From the NCBI GenBank assembly GCA_035535055.1, contig DATLQT010000047.1:1-43563 (forward strand): 43,563 nucleotides of DNA. Direction: 5' to 3'. The notes beneath the pieces were generated by a model. The model did no database searches, was not told the DNA's origin, and worked only from the letters and a program-made list of their open reading frames with translations. The stretch comes from UBA6019 sp035535055. Its GTDB lineage: Bacteria; Chloroflexota; Dormibacteria; Dormibacterales; Dormibacteraceae. Shown here in pieces: positions 25,246-33,765 of the stretch. Made by a program: the position numbers and the translations under genes. Position 1 is the stretch's first letter, and each line of letters begins with the position of its first letter.

Positions 25246-26586
25246 ATGGCGGCGGAAGCCGAGGTCGTCTGGGCGGCAGGCCGGGAGGTCGTCATCACCA
25301 ACCCGGCGAAGGTCTTCTTCCCGGGCACCGGGCACACCAAGCTCGACCTCGTCAGGTACTACCTCGCGGTCGCCGAGGGCGCCCTGCGGGGCGTCTCCGG
25401 CCGGCCGATGGCGCTCAAGCGATTCGTCGAGGGCGCGGGAGGCCCGGCCTTCTTCCAGAAGCGGGCGCCCAGCAACCGGCCGGATTGGGTCGAGACGGTC
25501 GAGCTGTCATTTCCCTCCGGCCGGACCGCGGTCGAGGTCGTCGTCCACGACGCCGCCCAGCTGGCCTGGGTCGTCAACCTCGGCTGCATCGACCTCAACC
25601 CGCACCCGGTCCGGGCCGAGGACCTCGAGCACCCCGACGAGCTAAGGATCGACCTCGACCCGGTGCCCGGGGTCGAGTGGTCACAGGTCCGGGAGGTGGC
25701 GCTGGTGGTCCGCTCGGTGCTCGCCGACATGGGCCTGGCCGGCTGGCCGAAGAGCTCGGGATCCCGCGGCATCCACGTCTACTGCCGGATCGCGCCGCGC
25801 TGGACCTTTCCCGAGGTGCGCCGCGCGGCGGTGGCGCTGGCCCGCGAGGTGGAGCGGCGAGCGCCCGAGATCGCAACCTCGAAATGGTGGAAGGAGGAGC
25901 GCCACGGAGTCTTCCTCGACTACAACCAGAACGCCAAGGACCGGACCATCGCCTCGGCCTACTCGGTCCGGCCGACTGCCGACGCCCGCGTCTCCACCCC
26001 GCTGCGCTGGGAGGAGGTCGCGACCTGCGAGGCCTCCACCTTCACGATCGGCACCGTGCCCGCCCGCTTCGCCGAGATCGGCGACCCGGCCGCCGGCATC
26101 GCCGCGGCACCGGGCTCGCTCGACAAGCTGTTGGAGCTGGCGGCCGAGCACGAGGCGTCGGGCCTGCCGGACGCGCCCTGGCCGCCCCACTTCCCCAAGC
26201 AGGAGGGAGAGCCGCCGAGGGTCCAGCCCTCCCGCCGCAGGGCGGGCGAGGTGCCGCCGCCGGCGCCAGGAAAGAAGGTCGGCCCTACTGGCCGCCGCCG
26301 CACCACGGTGCCACTGGTCGAAATCGCCCGGGCGGCAACCGAGAGGGAGGCCCGGGAGGGCCTGGAGCGCTGGCGGGCCCGGCACGCCGAGATCTCGGCG
26401 CACCTCGCGCCGGCGGACGTCCTGGTGGATTCGATGCGCGGCCGGAGCTCGCTCTGGACCCGGATCCGCGTCAACCTGAGCCGGGTGCCGGAGGCGCAGC
26501 GCCCCCCGCAGGAACCGCTGGAGGTCGACTACGACCCCTGGGGGGGCTTCACCCCGCCGCCGCGAGGCGATCGCGGAGCCCGCTGA
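25246..26586 (+). CDS. Stand-alone LigD-type polymerase/primase (AEP, PrimPol) domain protein
   Basis: This 446-residue protein is related to the polymerase domain of LigD used in bacterial non-homologous end joining. The family opening is VVITNPAKVFFPGTGHTKLDLVRYYLAVA. Metal site DLDP is in LRIDLDPVPGVEW; SSGSRGIHVYC, TSKWWKEERHGVFLDYNQNAKDRTIASAYSVRP and PLRWEEV follow as usual. Residues beyond about 330 form an extra Pro/Arg-rich, helical tail ending VDYDPWGG. No ligase, nuclease or Ku gene is in the window. The ATG at 25246 is chosen because the longer frame would run through tRNA-Lys. Its 3' end overlaps the convergent phosphodiesterase gene by 38 bp. Confidence 0.92.
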   Translation: MAAEAEVVWAAGREVVITNPAKVFFPGTGHTKLDLVRYYLAVAEGALRGVSGRPMALKRFVEGAGGPAFFQKRAPSNRPDWVETVELSFPSGRTAVEVVVHDAAQLAWVVNLGCIDLNPHPVRAEDLEHPDELRIDLDPVPGVEWSQVREVALVVRSVLADMGLAGWPKSSGSRGIHVYCRIAPRWTFPEVRRAAVALAREVERRAPEIATSKWWKEERHGVFLDYNQNAKDRTIASAYSVRPTADARVSTPLRWEEVATCEASTFTIGTVPARFAEIGDPAAGIAAAPGSLDKLLELAAEHEASGLPDAPWPPHFPKQEGEPPRVQPSRRRAGEVPPPAPGKKVGPTGRRRTTVPLVEIARAATEREAREGLERWRARHAEISAHLAPADVLVDSMRGRSSLWTRIRVNLSRVPEAQRPPQEPLEVDYDPWGGFTPPPRGDRGAR

Positions 26587-28015
26587 GGATCGGGTGGAGG
26601 TCCGCCGCCCCCTCCACCCTGCCGGTGTCGATCCCCCACTCCTCCTTCACCAGCAGGAACGGCTTCACCTGCTCGCCGCCGATCGAGCCGTGCCCGCCGA
26701 CCTGGTGCTCGAAGTTGAACTCGCGGCCGTTCCGGTAGCCGCCGAAGATGACCATGTCGCCCGAGCGCTCGAAGGTGTTGAGGCGCTCCAGCTGCCGCGC
26801 CAGCAGCGCGGGGTCGTCGTCGTAGGCGGAGAGGAACTCCCGCGCGGCGGCGTCGCCCAGCGGCAGCCGGTCGCCGCCGTGCACCAGCAGGGCGCCGCCG
26901 AAGCGGTCGCGCAGGAGCACGAAGGCGATCCGCTCCAGGCTGGCGATGGCGTCGGCAAGGCCCGGCTGGAGGCGGTCCACCTCGTCGGCGCCGAGGCGGC
27001 CCGGGCGGTCGGTGAAGTAGAGGTGGGCCAGGCCGCCCGAGTAGGTCAGTGCGATGCGCCCTTCCACCGGCTCGCGCTGCGGACCGTGACGGCCGCCCTT
27101 GTACTCGGTGACGTCGTAGCCCGGTAGCCGGGCCGCTAGGAGCTCGCCGAGGGTGCGGCCGTCGCCGGCGCCGAAGGGAAGGCTCTCCACCTGGCCGTGG
27201 TCGGAGAGGATCACCAGCTCGTACTCGCTCGGGGTTCCTCGACGGCCCGTCCGGTGGGCGGCGATGTCCGCGATGGTGCGATCCACGTGCCTCAGCATGT
27301 CGAGGCAGTAGGGGTCCTCGGGGCCGAAGCCGTGGGCGGTCTCGTCGTAGGCGTAGAACCCCGCATAGATGGTGGCGAAGTCGCGGTCCATCGCCTGCTT
27401 CACGGCATAGCGCGCGACGTGGTGGAGGAAGATCTCCCCCAGCATGTCTGAGACCACGTAGGGCGCCGCCGCCGGGCGGCCGTGGACCAGGTCTCCGAGC
27501 GTGGCGGCGGTGGTCCTCCCCACCGCCCAGGCACCGTGGCGGAGCCAGTCACCGACCCGCGCCGGGCTGGCGAAGAAGGGCACGAGGATGCGGAGCGCGG
27601 AGTGCGACTCCTCGCTCCCCGCGTAGCGGGGCTCGTGGTAGGCGAGTCCGAAGGTGTCCTTGGCGCCCGCCGGGTAGCAGCTGCCGATCACTGCGCCGCC
27701 GCGGGTCAGGGGCTCGGCGCCCTGGAAGTAGCGGTCGGCCACCTTCTCGAAGCTGGAGCCGTGACCGAAGGCGACCAGCAGTCCCGTCTCCTTGTCCCAC
27801 CAGCGATAGGAGGGGATCTCGCGGTTGTCCCCATAGAGGATGCCCGCCTGGCAGAAGGGGGTCGTCGAGGGGATGCCGCAGCGGTACTCCAGCGACCGGT
27901 AGCTCTCCTCCTCGATCAGCCGGGCGACCGCCGGCATCCGGCCGGCGTGCAACGCGCGGTCGAGAAAGGCGTGGCCGACCCCGTCCAGGTGAAGGATTAC
28001 CAAGCCCTTGCCCAC
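26549..28015 (-). CDS. Alkaline-phosphatase-superfamily phosphodiesterase/nucleotide pyrophosphatase
   Basis: 488 residues with the metal-site pattern of the type I phosphodiesterase/phosphatase superfamily: ILHLDGVGH at the N-terminus, nucleophile Thr region GIPSTTPFCQAG, YAYDETAHGFG, LSDHGQ and, near the end, QVGGHGSIGGEQ. There is no signal peptide, so it appears cytoplasmic, which is less usual for this superfamily. Substrate is unknown. It is convergent and overlapping with the LigD-type gene, and the EEP hydrolase gene starts 10 bp upstream on the same strand. Confidence 0.87.
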   Translation of the reverse strand: MGKGLVILHLDGVGHAFLDRALHAGRMPAVARLIEEESYRSLEYRCGIPSTTPFCQAGILYGDNREIPSYRWWDKETGLLVAFGHGSSFEKVADRYFQGAEPLTRGGAVIGSCYPAGAKDTFGLAYHEPRYAGSEESHSALRILVPFFASPARVGDWLRHGAWAVGRTTAATLGDLVHGRPAAAPYVVSDMLGEIFLHHVARYAVKQAMDRDFATIYAGFYAYDETAHGFGPEDPYCLDMLRHVDRTIADIAAHRTGRRGTPSEYELVILSDHGQVESLPFGAGDGRTLGELLAARLPGYDVTEYKGGRHGPQREPVEGRIALTYSGGLAHLYFTDRPGRLGADEVDRLQPGLADAIASLERIAFVLLRDRFGGALLVHGGDRLPLGDAAAREFLSAYDDDPALLARQLERLNTFERSGDMVIFGGYRNGREFNFEHQVGGHGSIGGEQVKPFLLVKEEWGIDTGRVEGAADLHPILSGLRDRLAAAG

Positions 28016-28024
28016 TCCTCCAAC

Positions 28025-28822
28025 TTAGTCGCCCCAGCCGAGGACCTCGGCGAAGACCGGGATGTGGTCGGAGCCGGGCAGGTCGAGGCTCCAGGATTCA
28101 TAGAGCAGCGATCGCTCGCTGCGGACGAAGATGGCATCCAGCTTCTGACGTGCAGGCATCCGGTGCCGGTGGGTCCACTTGATGTCGGTGGTCAGGTCCT
28201 CGAACCCCGCCAGGGCGGCAGCCGAGCGGAGTCGCGTCCACCGCGGGCGGGTGCCCATCTTGAAGGTGTTGAGGTCGCCGGCCAGGATGGTGATGTCGGC
28301 CGGCTCGCGGTTCTCGAGGTCGGCGAGGATGCGCTCGAACTGGTGCAGCTTGTGCTCGTAGCCGAACACGTCGAGGTGGGCGACGTAGACGCGGATCGCC
28401 TGGCCAGCGATCCAGCAGTCGAAGAAGAGCGCCATCCGCTGCTGGAGGCGGGTGACGCTGAGGAGCGCGCGTTCGGTCCGCGACATCGTGTGCTCGGCAC
28501 GCTTGGGCAGCAGCAGAACGGACTGGTCGAGGATCCGGGCGCGGCGCGAGTTCCAGACCAGGGCGTTGGCCTGCACCCGGCCGTTGAGGAGATGGGTCTC
28601 GACCTGGTGGTGCCGGAAGTCGGGGCCCAGCGCGGTCGCAATCGCCTCGGCGTCCTCCCTACTGTCGTGCACCGACGCCTCCTGGAGCGCCAGCAGGTCG
28701 AGCGTCCGGAAGTCCTCCTCGGCGCCGATCGAACGGAGGATCGCGGGCAGCTCGAGGCCGAGGTGAAGGTTCCAGGTGCAGAGCTTGAGGCGAGGCGGCG
28801 AAGCGCTCGGCCGGGGACCCAC
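28025..28822 (-). CDS. Endonuclease/exonuclease/phosphatase (EEP) family hydrolase
   Basis: 265 residues of the DNase I-like fold. Motifs: CTWNLHLGLELP (Asn), LLALQEASVHD (metal Glu), AGDLNTFK (Asp/Asn), and the final DHIPVFAEV (Asp-His). Substrates of this family include DNA, phosphoinositides and sphingomyelin, and cannot be chosen here. There is no export signal. It follows the hot-dog gene by one base and precedes the phosphodiesterase gene by 10 bp, so three minus-strand genes form one probable operon. Confidence 0.85.
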   Translation of the reverse strand: MGPRPSASPPRLKLCTWNLHLGLELPAILRSIGAEEDFRTLDLLALQEASVHDSREDAEAIATALGPDFRHHQVETHLLNGRVQANALVWNSRRARILDQSVLLLPKRAEHTMSRTERALLSVTRLQQRMALFFDCWIAGQAIRVYVAHLDVFGYEHKLHQFERILADLENREPADITILAGDLNTFKMGTRPRWTRLRSAAALAGFEDLTTDIKWTHRHRMPARQKLDAIFVRSERSLLYESWSLDLPGSDHIPVFAEVLGWGD

Positions 28823-28823
28823 G

Positions 28824-29714
28824 CTAGGCGTCGAGGATCGCTGAGGCGGAGCCGATGGCGGTGACGGTCCCCTCCGGTTTGGCGACCCAAGCCTGGCAGA
28901 GCGCCCGGCGGCGGGGCGCCTCGTCGACGATCTCGGTGATCGCGACGCGGGCCTGGACGGTCTCGCCGCCCCAGATGACGTTCACGATGCGGATGTCCAG
29001 GTGGCCGCCCCGGAACCAGCCGGCGCCGAAGCGGCGGGTCATCAGCGCCGAGACCAGGTTGGCGTTGAAGACGCCCTGCACGACCACCGCCGGGAAGCCC
29101 CACCGGCGGGCGATCTCGGGATTGGAGTGGTAGTTGTCGCGCCCGTCGGTCGCCGCGAGGCAGAGCTCGGGGGTCAAAAGGTGTGGCTCGCCCTCCACGA
29201 CCTCGACCGCGCCGGCGTCCGCGGGAGCGAAACGCCGGTCGTGGCGGCGCTCGCGGGCGCCATCGACCACGAAGCCATCCGGCTGCCGGTTCAGGAACGA
29301 CATGTGGGTGCGGCCGCGCGCGTGGGGACGACCCTCCAGACCGGCCAGCGTCACCTCGTTGACGATGACGTGCCGGTCCCGGCGCGGGTAGCGCTCGGCG
29401 ATCACCGCCCGCGCCACGTACTGGGAGCCGGCGGGGATGGGCTCGTAGAGGTCCCACTCCTGCCGGCTGTGCAGCGCTCCGCGGACCTCCATCGGGTACC
29501 AGCCCCCGAACCGCCAGGGCTCGTGAGAGCCGATCAGCGCCGGCGCCACCGGGGCACCGAACGGGCTGGCGCCGCGGTACCAGGGGTTGTCGTCCTCGCA
29601 GCCGGCCGCGAAGCGCGCGATGAGGTCGGGCGTCACTTGGACCACGCGCTCGCCCAGGTACTTGCCGACCGCGATCTCGGCAAGGTCCACGCTGAGGTCG
29701 GCCGCGGTCGTCAT
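28824..29714 (-). CDS. Double hot-dog (MaoC-like dehydratase) protein
   Basis: 296 residues. The N-terminal half has VTPDLIARFAAGCEDDNPWYRG, like the N-terminal hydratase domain of MaoC/FAS1-type proteins. The C-terminal half has LAATDGRDNYHSNPEIARRWGFPAVVVQGVFNANLVSALM, resembling the catalytic hot-dog element with an Asp/His pair, then VIWGGETVQARVAITEI. Acting on enoyl-CoA or a similar acyl substrate is inferred from the family. ATG 29714 is 8 bases after a TACGAT -10-like box. It is divergent from the quinone oxidoreductase gene with only 30 bp between starts. Confidence 0.82.
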   Translation of the reverse strand: MTTAADLSVDLAEIAVGKYLGERVVQVTPDLIARFAAGCEDDNPWYRGASPFGAPVAPALIGSHEPWRFGGWYPMEVRGALHSRQEWDLYEPIPAGSQYVARAVIAERYPRRDRHVIVNEVTLAGLEGRPHARGRTHMSFLNRQPDGFVVDGARERRHDRRFAPADAGAVEVVEGEPHLLTPELCLAATDGRDNYHSNPEIARRWGFPAVVVQGVFNANLVSALMTRRFGAGWFRGGHLDIRIVNVIWGGETVQARVAITEIVDEAPRRRALCQAWVAKPEGTVTAIGSASAILDA

Positions 29715-29744
29715 CCCGCCGAATCGTAATAAGGTTTGGTTGCA

Positions 29745-30740
29745 GTGAAGGCGTGGGTCGTCCGGCAGCTGGGCCCGCCCGACTCGATGGTCCTGGAGGA
29801 GGTCGACGAGGGTCCTCCACCGCCTGACAGGGTGCGGATAAGGATCGAGTCGGCGGCCGTCAACTTTCCCGACGCGCTCCTCGTCGCGGGCACCTACCAG
29901 GTGAAGCCGGAGCTGCCCTTCGTGGTCGGGCTGGAGGTCGCTGGTACGGTGGCCGCCGCTCCTGACGGCGCCCAGGTCCAGCCGGGCGACCGGGTGCTGG
30001 CGCTGCTCCAGGCGGGTGGCGGGCTGACCGGCGGAGGCTTCGGCGAGCTGGTCGACGTCAGCCCGGCGACGGTGTTGCCGATCCCGGACCAGATGACCTT
30101 CGAGCACGCCTCGGCGCTGATGCTGACGTACCAGACCGGCTACTTCGGCCTCCACCGGCGAGCCCAGCTCAAAGCGGGCGAGGTGCTCCTGGTCCACGCC
30201 GGTGCCGGCGGCGTCGGCAGCGCCGCCATCCAGCTCGGCAAGGCCGCCGGCGCGCGGGTGGTGGCGACGGCCGGTTCTGACGTCAAGGTCGAGCTCTGCC
30301 GCCAGCTGGGAGCCGACCTCGCTGTCAACTACAAGGAAGGCGATTTCGTCGAGGCGGTGAAGCAGTTCACCGTCGGCGCCGGCGCCGACGTCATCTACGA
30401 CCCGGTCGGCGGCGACGTCTACGACCGGTCGACCAAGTGCATCGCCTTCGAGGGCCGGCTGGTGGTCGTCGGCTTCAGCTCGGGGCGGATCCCGACGACG
30501 GCCGTCAACCATGCCCTGATCAAGAACTACTCGATCGTCGGCCTCCACTGGGGCCTCTACCGGCAGCGGGCGCCCGAGCTGGTGGCGGCGGCGACCAAAG
30601 AGCTCTTCCGACTCTACCTCGAGGGGAAGATCCGGCCCCACATCTCCGACCGCCGCCCGCTGGCCGAGGCTCCGATCGCGCTGGCCAGCGTCGCCGAAGG
30701 CCGGAGCACCGGCAAGGTCGTCATCCTTCCTCGGTCCTAG
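29745..30740 (+). CDS. NADPH:quinone oxidoreductase, zinc-independent MDR family
   Basis: 331 residues of the medium-chain dehydrogenase/reductase superfamily. GTG 29745 gives the usual MKAWVVRQLG start; AAGG lies 10 bases upstream, and a TTG at 29736 is less suited. The GroES-like half has AAVNFPDALLVAGTYQVKPELPF and VVGLEVAGTV; the Rossmann half has VLLVHAGAGGVGSAAIQLGKAAGARVVAT. The Cys and His zinc ligands of alcohol dehydrogenases are missing, as in quinone and crotonyl-CoA-like reductases. It overlaps the convergent dioxygenase-like gene by 4 bp. Confidence 0.92.
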   Translation: MKAWVVRQLGPPDSMVLEEVDEGPPPPDRVRIRIESAAVNFPDALLVAGTYQVKPELPFVVGLEVAGTVAAAPDGAQVQPGDRVLALLQAGGGLTGGGFGELVDVSPATVLPIPDQMTFEHASALMLTYQTGYFGLHRRAQLKAGEVLLVHAGAGGVGSAAIQLGKAAGARVVATAGSDVKVELCRQLGADLAVNYKEGDFVEAVKQFTVGAGADVIYDPVGGDVYDRSTKCIAFEGRLVVVGFSSGRIPTTAVNHALIKNYSIVGLHWGLYRQRAPELVAAATKELFRLYLEGKIRPHISDRRPLAEAPIALASVAEGRSTGKVVILPRS

Positions 30741-31570
30741 ATGGCGGGCTGGTAGGCGGCGCAGATCATCCCGAAGTAGGTGGGGTGCTGGTAGGAGAGG
30801 AATTCGCCCCTCCACCCCTTCTCGATCGCGCCCGACAGCATCAGCATCTGCCACCAGCTGTCCGCGGCGGCCGCCCGGACCAGGTCGAGGTCGAAGTCGA
30901 CCAGCTCCGCCAGCCGGTCGGCCCTGATGACCTCGACCACGCGGTCGTCGAAGACCTTCGACTCGGCCCGGAAGCCGTAGGGGCCCTCCGCCAGGTGACC
31001 GTGGCCTTGGTCACAGCTGGCGACCAGCGCCACCCGCTTGCCGCTGGCGGCTGCGGCCTCCGCGATGGCGCGCCCCGCCGCGACGTGCGCTTGAGGGGTG
31101 AGGTCGCGGGCCGGCGAGACGATCACGACCGGAACCGGGGGCTCGGCACGACCGCCCAGGTACCAGAGCGGGATGAGGACCGCCCAGTCCATCGGGTGCT
31201 CCGCCTCGTCGGGGTTGTTGCCACCGAAGCTGACGCCGACGACGGGGATGCCCGCCGACCGCAAACCCGCCCTGACGTGGGCGGCGAGGTCGCGGTCGAC
31301 GGCGGCCTTGAGGCTGATCCCGGGCGCGCCCCAGTGGGCCAGGTCGCCGGCGGCGGAGCCCGCCGTGACCACCGCCATGGCTCCCTCGACGTGGACGTTG
31401 TGCGGCGTCAGCACGATGACCGCCTCCGGTCGCGACGCCTCGAATCGGCGCTGGAGCTCGACCATGGATTCCTGGGTCGGCCGCGCCTCGGCATCCTCGC
31501 CAGCGGCGACCGCTCCGGGGATTGCGGAGCTGCCATGCGGCGCGATGGCGGCGAAGACGAGGCCGCTCAT
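30737..31570 (-). CDS. Class III extradiol dioxygenase (LigB)-like protein
   Basis: 277 residues. Family features are AAIAPHGSSAIPG (first His), VLTPHNVHVEG (second His) and VASCDQGHGHL, placed as in LigB-type Fe(II) extradiol ring-cleavage enzymes and the related Memo proteins. The end LSYQHPTYFGMICAAYQP is typical of the LigB superfamily. Substrate is not known. The ATG is divergent from the patatin gene with 17 bp between start codons, so regulation may be shared. Confidence 0.82.
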   Translation of the reverse strand: MSGLVFAAIAPHGSSAIPGAVAAGEDAEARPTQESMVELQRRFEASRPEAVIVLTPHNVHVEGAMAVVTAGSAAGDLAHWGAPGISLKAAVDRDLAAHVRAGLRSAGIPVVGVSFGGNNPDEAEHPMDWAVLIPLWYLGGRAEPPVPVVIVSPARDLTPQAHVAAGRAIAEAAAASGKRVALVASCDQGHGHLAEGPYGFRAESKVFDDRVVEVIRADRLAELVDFDLDLVRAAAADSWWQMLMLSGAIEKGWRGEFLSYQHPTYFGMICAAYQPAI

Positions 31571-31587
31571 GGGGGCATTATGTGCGG

Positions 31588-32424
31588 ATGCCGAGTTCGA
31601 GAGCGCTGGTGCTGGGGGGCGGCGGCGTCACCGGCATCGCCTGGATGACGGGGCTCCTGACGGGGCTCGCGCAAGCCGGCGTCGACCTTACCAAGGCGGA
31701 CCTGGTGGTCGGCACCTCGGCGGGGTCGGTGGTCGGGGCGCAGCTCCGCAGCGGCGTGCCGGTAGAGGCGCTCTACGAGAAGCAGCTGGAGGATCCGACC
31801 GGCGAGATCCCCGCCCGGATGGGCCTCGGCTTTTACCTCCGCTTCATCGGCCTCTCGATGCTGCCGGGAAACGAAAGCAATGTCCGCGCGCGTGTCGGAC
31901 GAGCTTCGCTGCGGGCGAAGACTGTGCCCGAGTCGGAGCGGATCGACGCGATCCGGACCCGGCTCCCTACCCTCGACTGGCCCGAGGGCCGGCTCCTGGT
32001 GACGACCGTCGACGCCGAGACGGGCGAGGCGGTCGTCCTCGACCGGGACGGGGACGCGACCCTGCTGGAGGCGGTGGCGGCGAGCTGTGCGGTGCCGATC
32101 GTCTGGCCGCCGATCACGATCAAGGGCCGGCGGTACGTCGACGGCGGCGTCCGCTCGATCACCAACGCCGACCTCGCGACGGGCTGCGAGCGGGTGCTGG
32201 TGCTGGCGCCCGCCACCTACGCGCTCCGGCGCAGCGGCCGGATCTCCAGCCAGCTCGCCTCCCTGGGCCCGGCTGTCCGATCTCTGGTGGTGAGCCCTGA
32301 CGCCGAATCGCGGCGGGCGATCGGAAACAATGTTCTCGACCCCGCCCGCCGCCCCGCCTCGGCGCGCGCCGGCCGCGCCCAAGCCGCCGGCGAGGCGAGG
32401 GCGGTGGCAGACCTCTGGAACTAG
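31588..32424 (+). CDS. Patatin-like phospholipase
   Basis: A 278-residue lipid acyl hydrolase. The oxyanion loop is LVLGGGGVTGIAW, the nucleophile elbow is VVGTSAGSVVG (Ser-Asp dyad) and the Asp is in RYVDGGVRSITNADLA. There is no signal peptide or membrane segment, so action on inner-leaflet or cytoplasmic lipids is likely. The ATG at 31588 follows a CATTAT box by 6 bases, pointing to a leaderless transcript; the longer frame from 31522 would cross the divergent gene's start. The DinB gene follows after 14 bp. Confidence 0.92.
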   Translation: MPSSRALVLGGGGVTGIAWMTGLLTGLAQAGVDLTKADLVVGTSAGSVVGAQLRSGVPVEALYEKQLEDPTGEIPARMGLGFYLRFIGLSMLPGNESNVRARVGRASLRAKTVPESERIDAIRTRLPTLDWPEGRLLVTTVDAETGEAVVLDRDGDATLLEAVAASCAVPIVWPPITIKGRRYVDGGVRSITNADLATGCERVLVLAPATYALRRSGRISSQLASLGPAVRSLVVSPDAESRRAIGNNVLDPARRPASARAGRAQAAGEARAVADLWN

Positions 32425-32438
32425 AAAAGGAGTCAGCG

Positions 32439-32891
32439 ATGGCCGAGGACCGTGACGACCTCCTGCGTCACTACCGCCAGATGGGCGACGAACTGCTGGC
32501 CGCGATCGACGGGCTCAGCGACGAGCAGATGAGCGAGCGGTCGATCGACGGCTGGTCGGTGATCGACCACCTCGCCCACCTCACCCTCTGGGACGAGGCG
32601 CGGGCGACCGAGGTGGCGCGGATCTCGGCCGGTCACGAGTCCGCCTATCGGATGAGCGAGGAGCAGGATGCGGCCTACAACGGCCTCGGCTTCGACCTCC
32701 GCCGCGGCTGGTCGCCCGCGCAGGCCCGCTGGGAGCTCGAGACCACGAGGGCGCGGCTGCTGGAGGCGATCGCAGCTGCCACGCCGCGGGCCTTCGACCC
32801 TTCGCACTACGGCGAGGCCAGCCTGCGCAGCACCCACGTGGGTCAGCACGCCAAATGGATTAGGAGCTGGCGGGAGCAACAGGGAATCTGA
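32439..32891 (+). CDS. DinB-superfamily protein
   Basis: A 150-residue four-helix bundle of the DinB type. Metal-ligand histidines fit H48 in VIDHLAHLTLWDEARA and the C-terminal VGQHAKWIRSW. Members are thiol-dependent transferases (with bacillithiol or mycothiol) or uncharacterised metal-binding proteins. A clear AAAAGGAG precedes the ATG. It lies directly behind the patatin gene and probably shares its mRNA. Confidence 0.83.
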   Translation: MAEDRDDLLRHYRQMGDELLAAIDGLSDEQMSERSIDGWSVIDHLAHLTLWDEARATEVARISAGHESAYRMSEEQDAAYNGLGFDLRRGWSPAQARWELETTRARLLEAIAAATPRAFDPSHYGEASLRSTHVGQHAKWIRSWREQQGI

Positions 32892-32978
32892 CCAGGGCCC
32901 ATAGAACGGCGACGCGGGGCCGCCCGTAAGCGGTGGCTCGAGTTTGGGCGGAGGCTGTGGCGGGTAAGAACTAACGTG

Positions 32979-32996
32979 ATCGCCTAATCGGGCGAT
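32979..32996 (+). promoter_or_regulatory. Hairpin in the cold-shock gene leader
   Basis: ATCGCC pairs with GGCGAT around loop TAATCG, about 77 bases upstream of the csp start. Cold-shock mRNAs often have long structured leaders, and the 180-bp gap before this gene fits. A possible promoter (TTTGGG, 16 bp, TAAGAA near 32943-32970) lies just upstream. The remaining leader shows no gene. Confidence 0.35.
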
Positions 32997-33072
32997 ATCT
33001 TGCGGCTGGTCGCCACCTTTCTCGAACAGGCCATCGCTTGGTCTGCAACGTTCGAGGGAAAAGGAAAACCAC

Positions 33073-33270
33073 GTGACCAGTAACGGCACCATCAAGAAGC
33101 TCGTCTCCGACCGCGGCTTCGGATTCATCGCGGCCGACGACGGCAAGGAGTACTTCTTCCACCGTGACGGCGTCGAGAACTTCGACAGCCTGAACGGCGG
33201 CGAGAAGGTCACCTTCGAGGTCGAGGCGAGCCCCAAGGGCCCGCGCGCGAAGCTCGTCAGACTCGCCTAG
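33073..33270 (+). CDS. Cold-shock domain protein (CspA family)
   Basis: 65 residues, a complete single cold-shock domain that binds single-stranded RNA or DNA. RNP1-like DRGFGFIAADDG and RNP2-like KEYFFHRDGV are both present, followed by GEKVTFEVEASPKGPRA. The first motif has R in place of the usual KG. The start is GTG with AAGGA 6 bases upstream. A strong hairpin follows before the receiver-like gene. Confidence 0.95.
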   Translation: MTSNGTIKKLVSDRGFGFIAADDGKEYFFHRDGVENFDSLNGGEKVTFEVEASPKGPRAKLVRLA

Positions 33271-33291
33271 TTCGGATTCCAGGTAGCCGGC

Positions 33292-33320
33292 GCCGTCTCC
33301 GCGCTAGGGCGCGGGGCGGC
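33292..33320 (+). terminator. Strong 12-bp hairpin between csp and the receiver-like gene
   Basis: GCCG-(T)-CTCCGCGC pairs with GCGCGGGGCGGC around loop TAGG, with one bulged T and one G-T pair. No U-run follows, so it may be a partial terminator or an mRNA-processing/stability element that sets the csp to downstream-gene ratio rather than a full stop. Confidence 0.45.
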
Positions 33321-33348
33321 GTCGCCTCGTATTCAGAAGGAGAAGCGA

Positions 33349-33672
33349 ATGGCACAGGCAAGAGGAGCCCGGGCGATCCTGATCGACGCCGACGCGGTGA
33401 CCGGACCCCGAAACCGCGAGAGCCTGGTCAGCCAGGGCTACACCGTCTCGATCGTCTCCGACCTCGCCGGCGCCGCCCAGTCGGCCCGCCTGGCCGCACC
33501 GGGCGTCATCTTCGTCAGCAGCATGCTGGGAGGCGAGAATGCCTCGCAGCTCATCCACGGCCTCAAGAGCGAAGACGCGACCCGGCACGTCCCGATCCAA
33601 TTCCTCGACCTACCGACCGGCACCCGCGCGCCCGCCAAGGGCCTGAACTCGGTCGGCCGCAGCAACTGGTAG
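33349..33672 (+). CDS. Degenerate receiver-like protein without phospho-acceptor Asp
   Basis: 107 residues with the beta-alpha pattern of a CheY-like domain: AILIDADAVTG at strand 1 where the acidic pair sits, GYTVSIVSD at strand 2, VIFVSSMLGGENASQLIHGLK at strand 3 and HVPIQFLD at strand 4. The position of the phosphorylated Asp after strand 3 is Ser (FVSS). Phosphorylation in the usual way is therefore not possible, and it would be a pseudo-receiver or binding module. GAAGGAG lies well placed before the ATG. Its neighbour is csp, and a tRNA-like repeat starts 14 bp after its stop. Confidence 0.65.
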   Translation: MAQARGARAILIDADAVTGPRNRESLVSQGYTVSIVSDLAGAAQSARLAAPGVIFVSSMLGGENASQLIHGLKSEDATRHVPIQFLDLPTGTRAPAKGLNSVGRSNW

Positions 33673-33685
33673 AAGGGGGCAGGCC

Positions 33686-33753
33686 GGGCGCCCGGACCAG
33701 CTCAAGCCCCCAAGGCTCAGGACTGGTAGCTCAGGCAGGACGCTATTCGAACC
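33686..33753. repeat. tRNA-3'-end-like repeat, copy A (right of receiver gene, left of vapC)
   Basis: About 68 bp aligning with copy B at 34591-34654: shared blocks are gggcgccc, tcaagccc, ccaaggct and aggactggtagc. The right half, read on the minus strand, ends like a tRNA T arm (GGTTCGAATAGC...) joined to an acceptor-like GCTACCAG. The last 28 bp match copy C at 42108 in 25 positions. No full cloverleaf forms. Confidence 0.6.
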
Positions 33754-33765
33754 GACTGGACCCGA

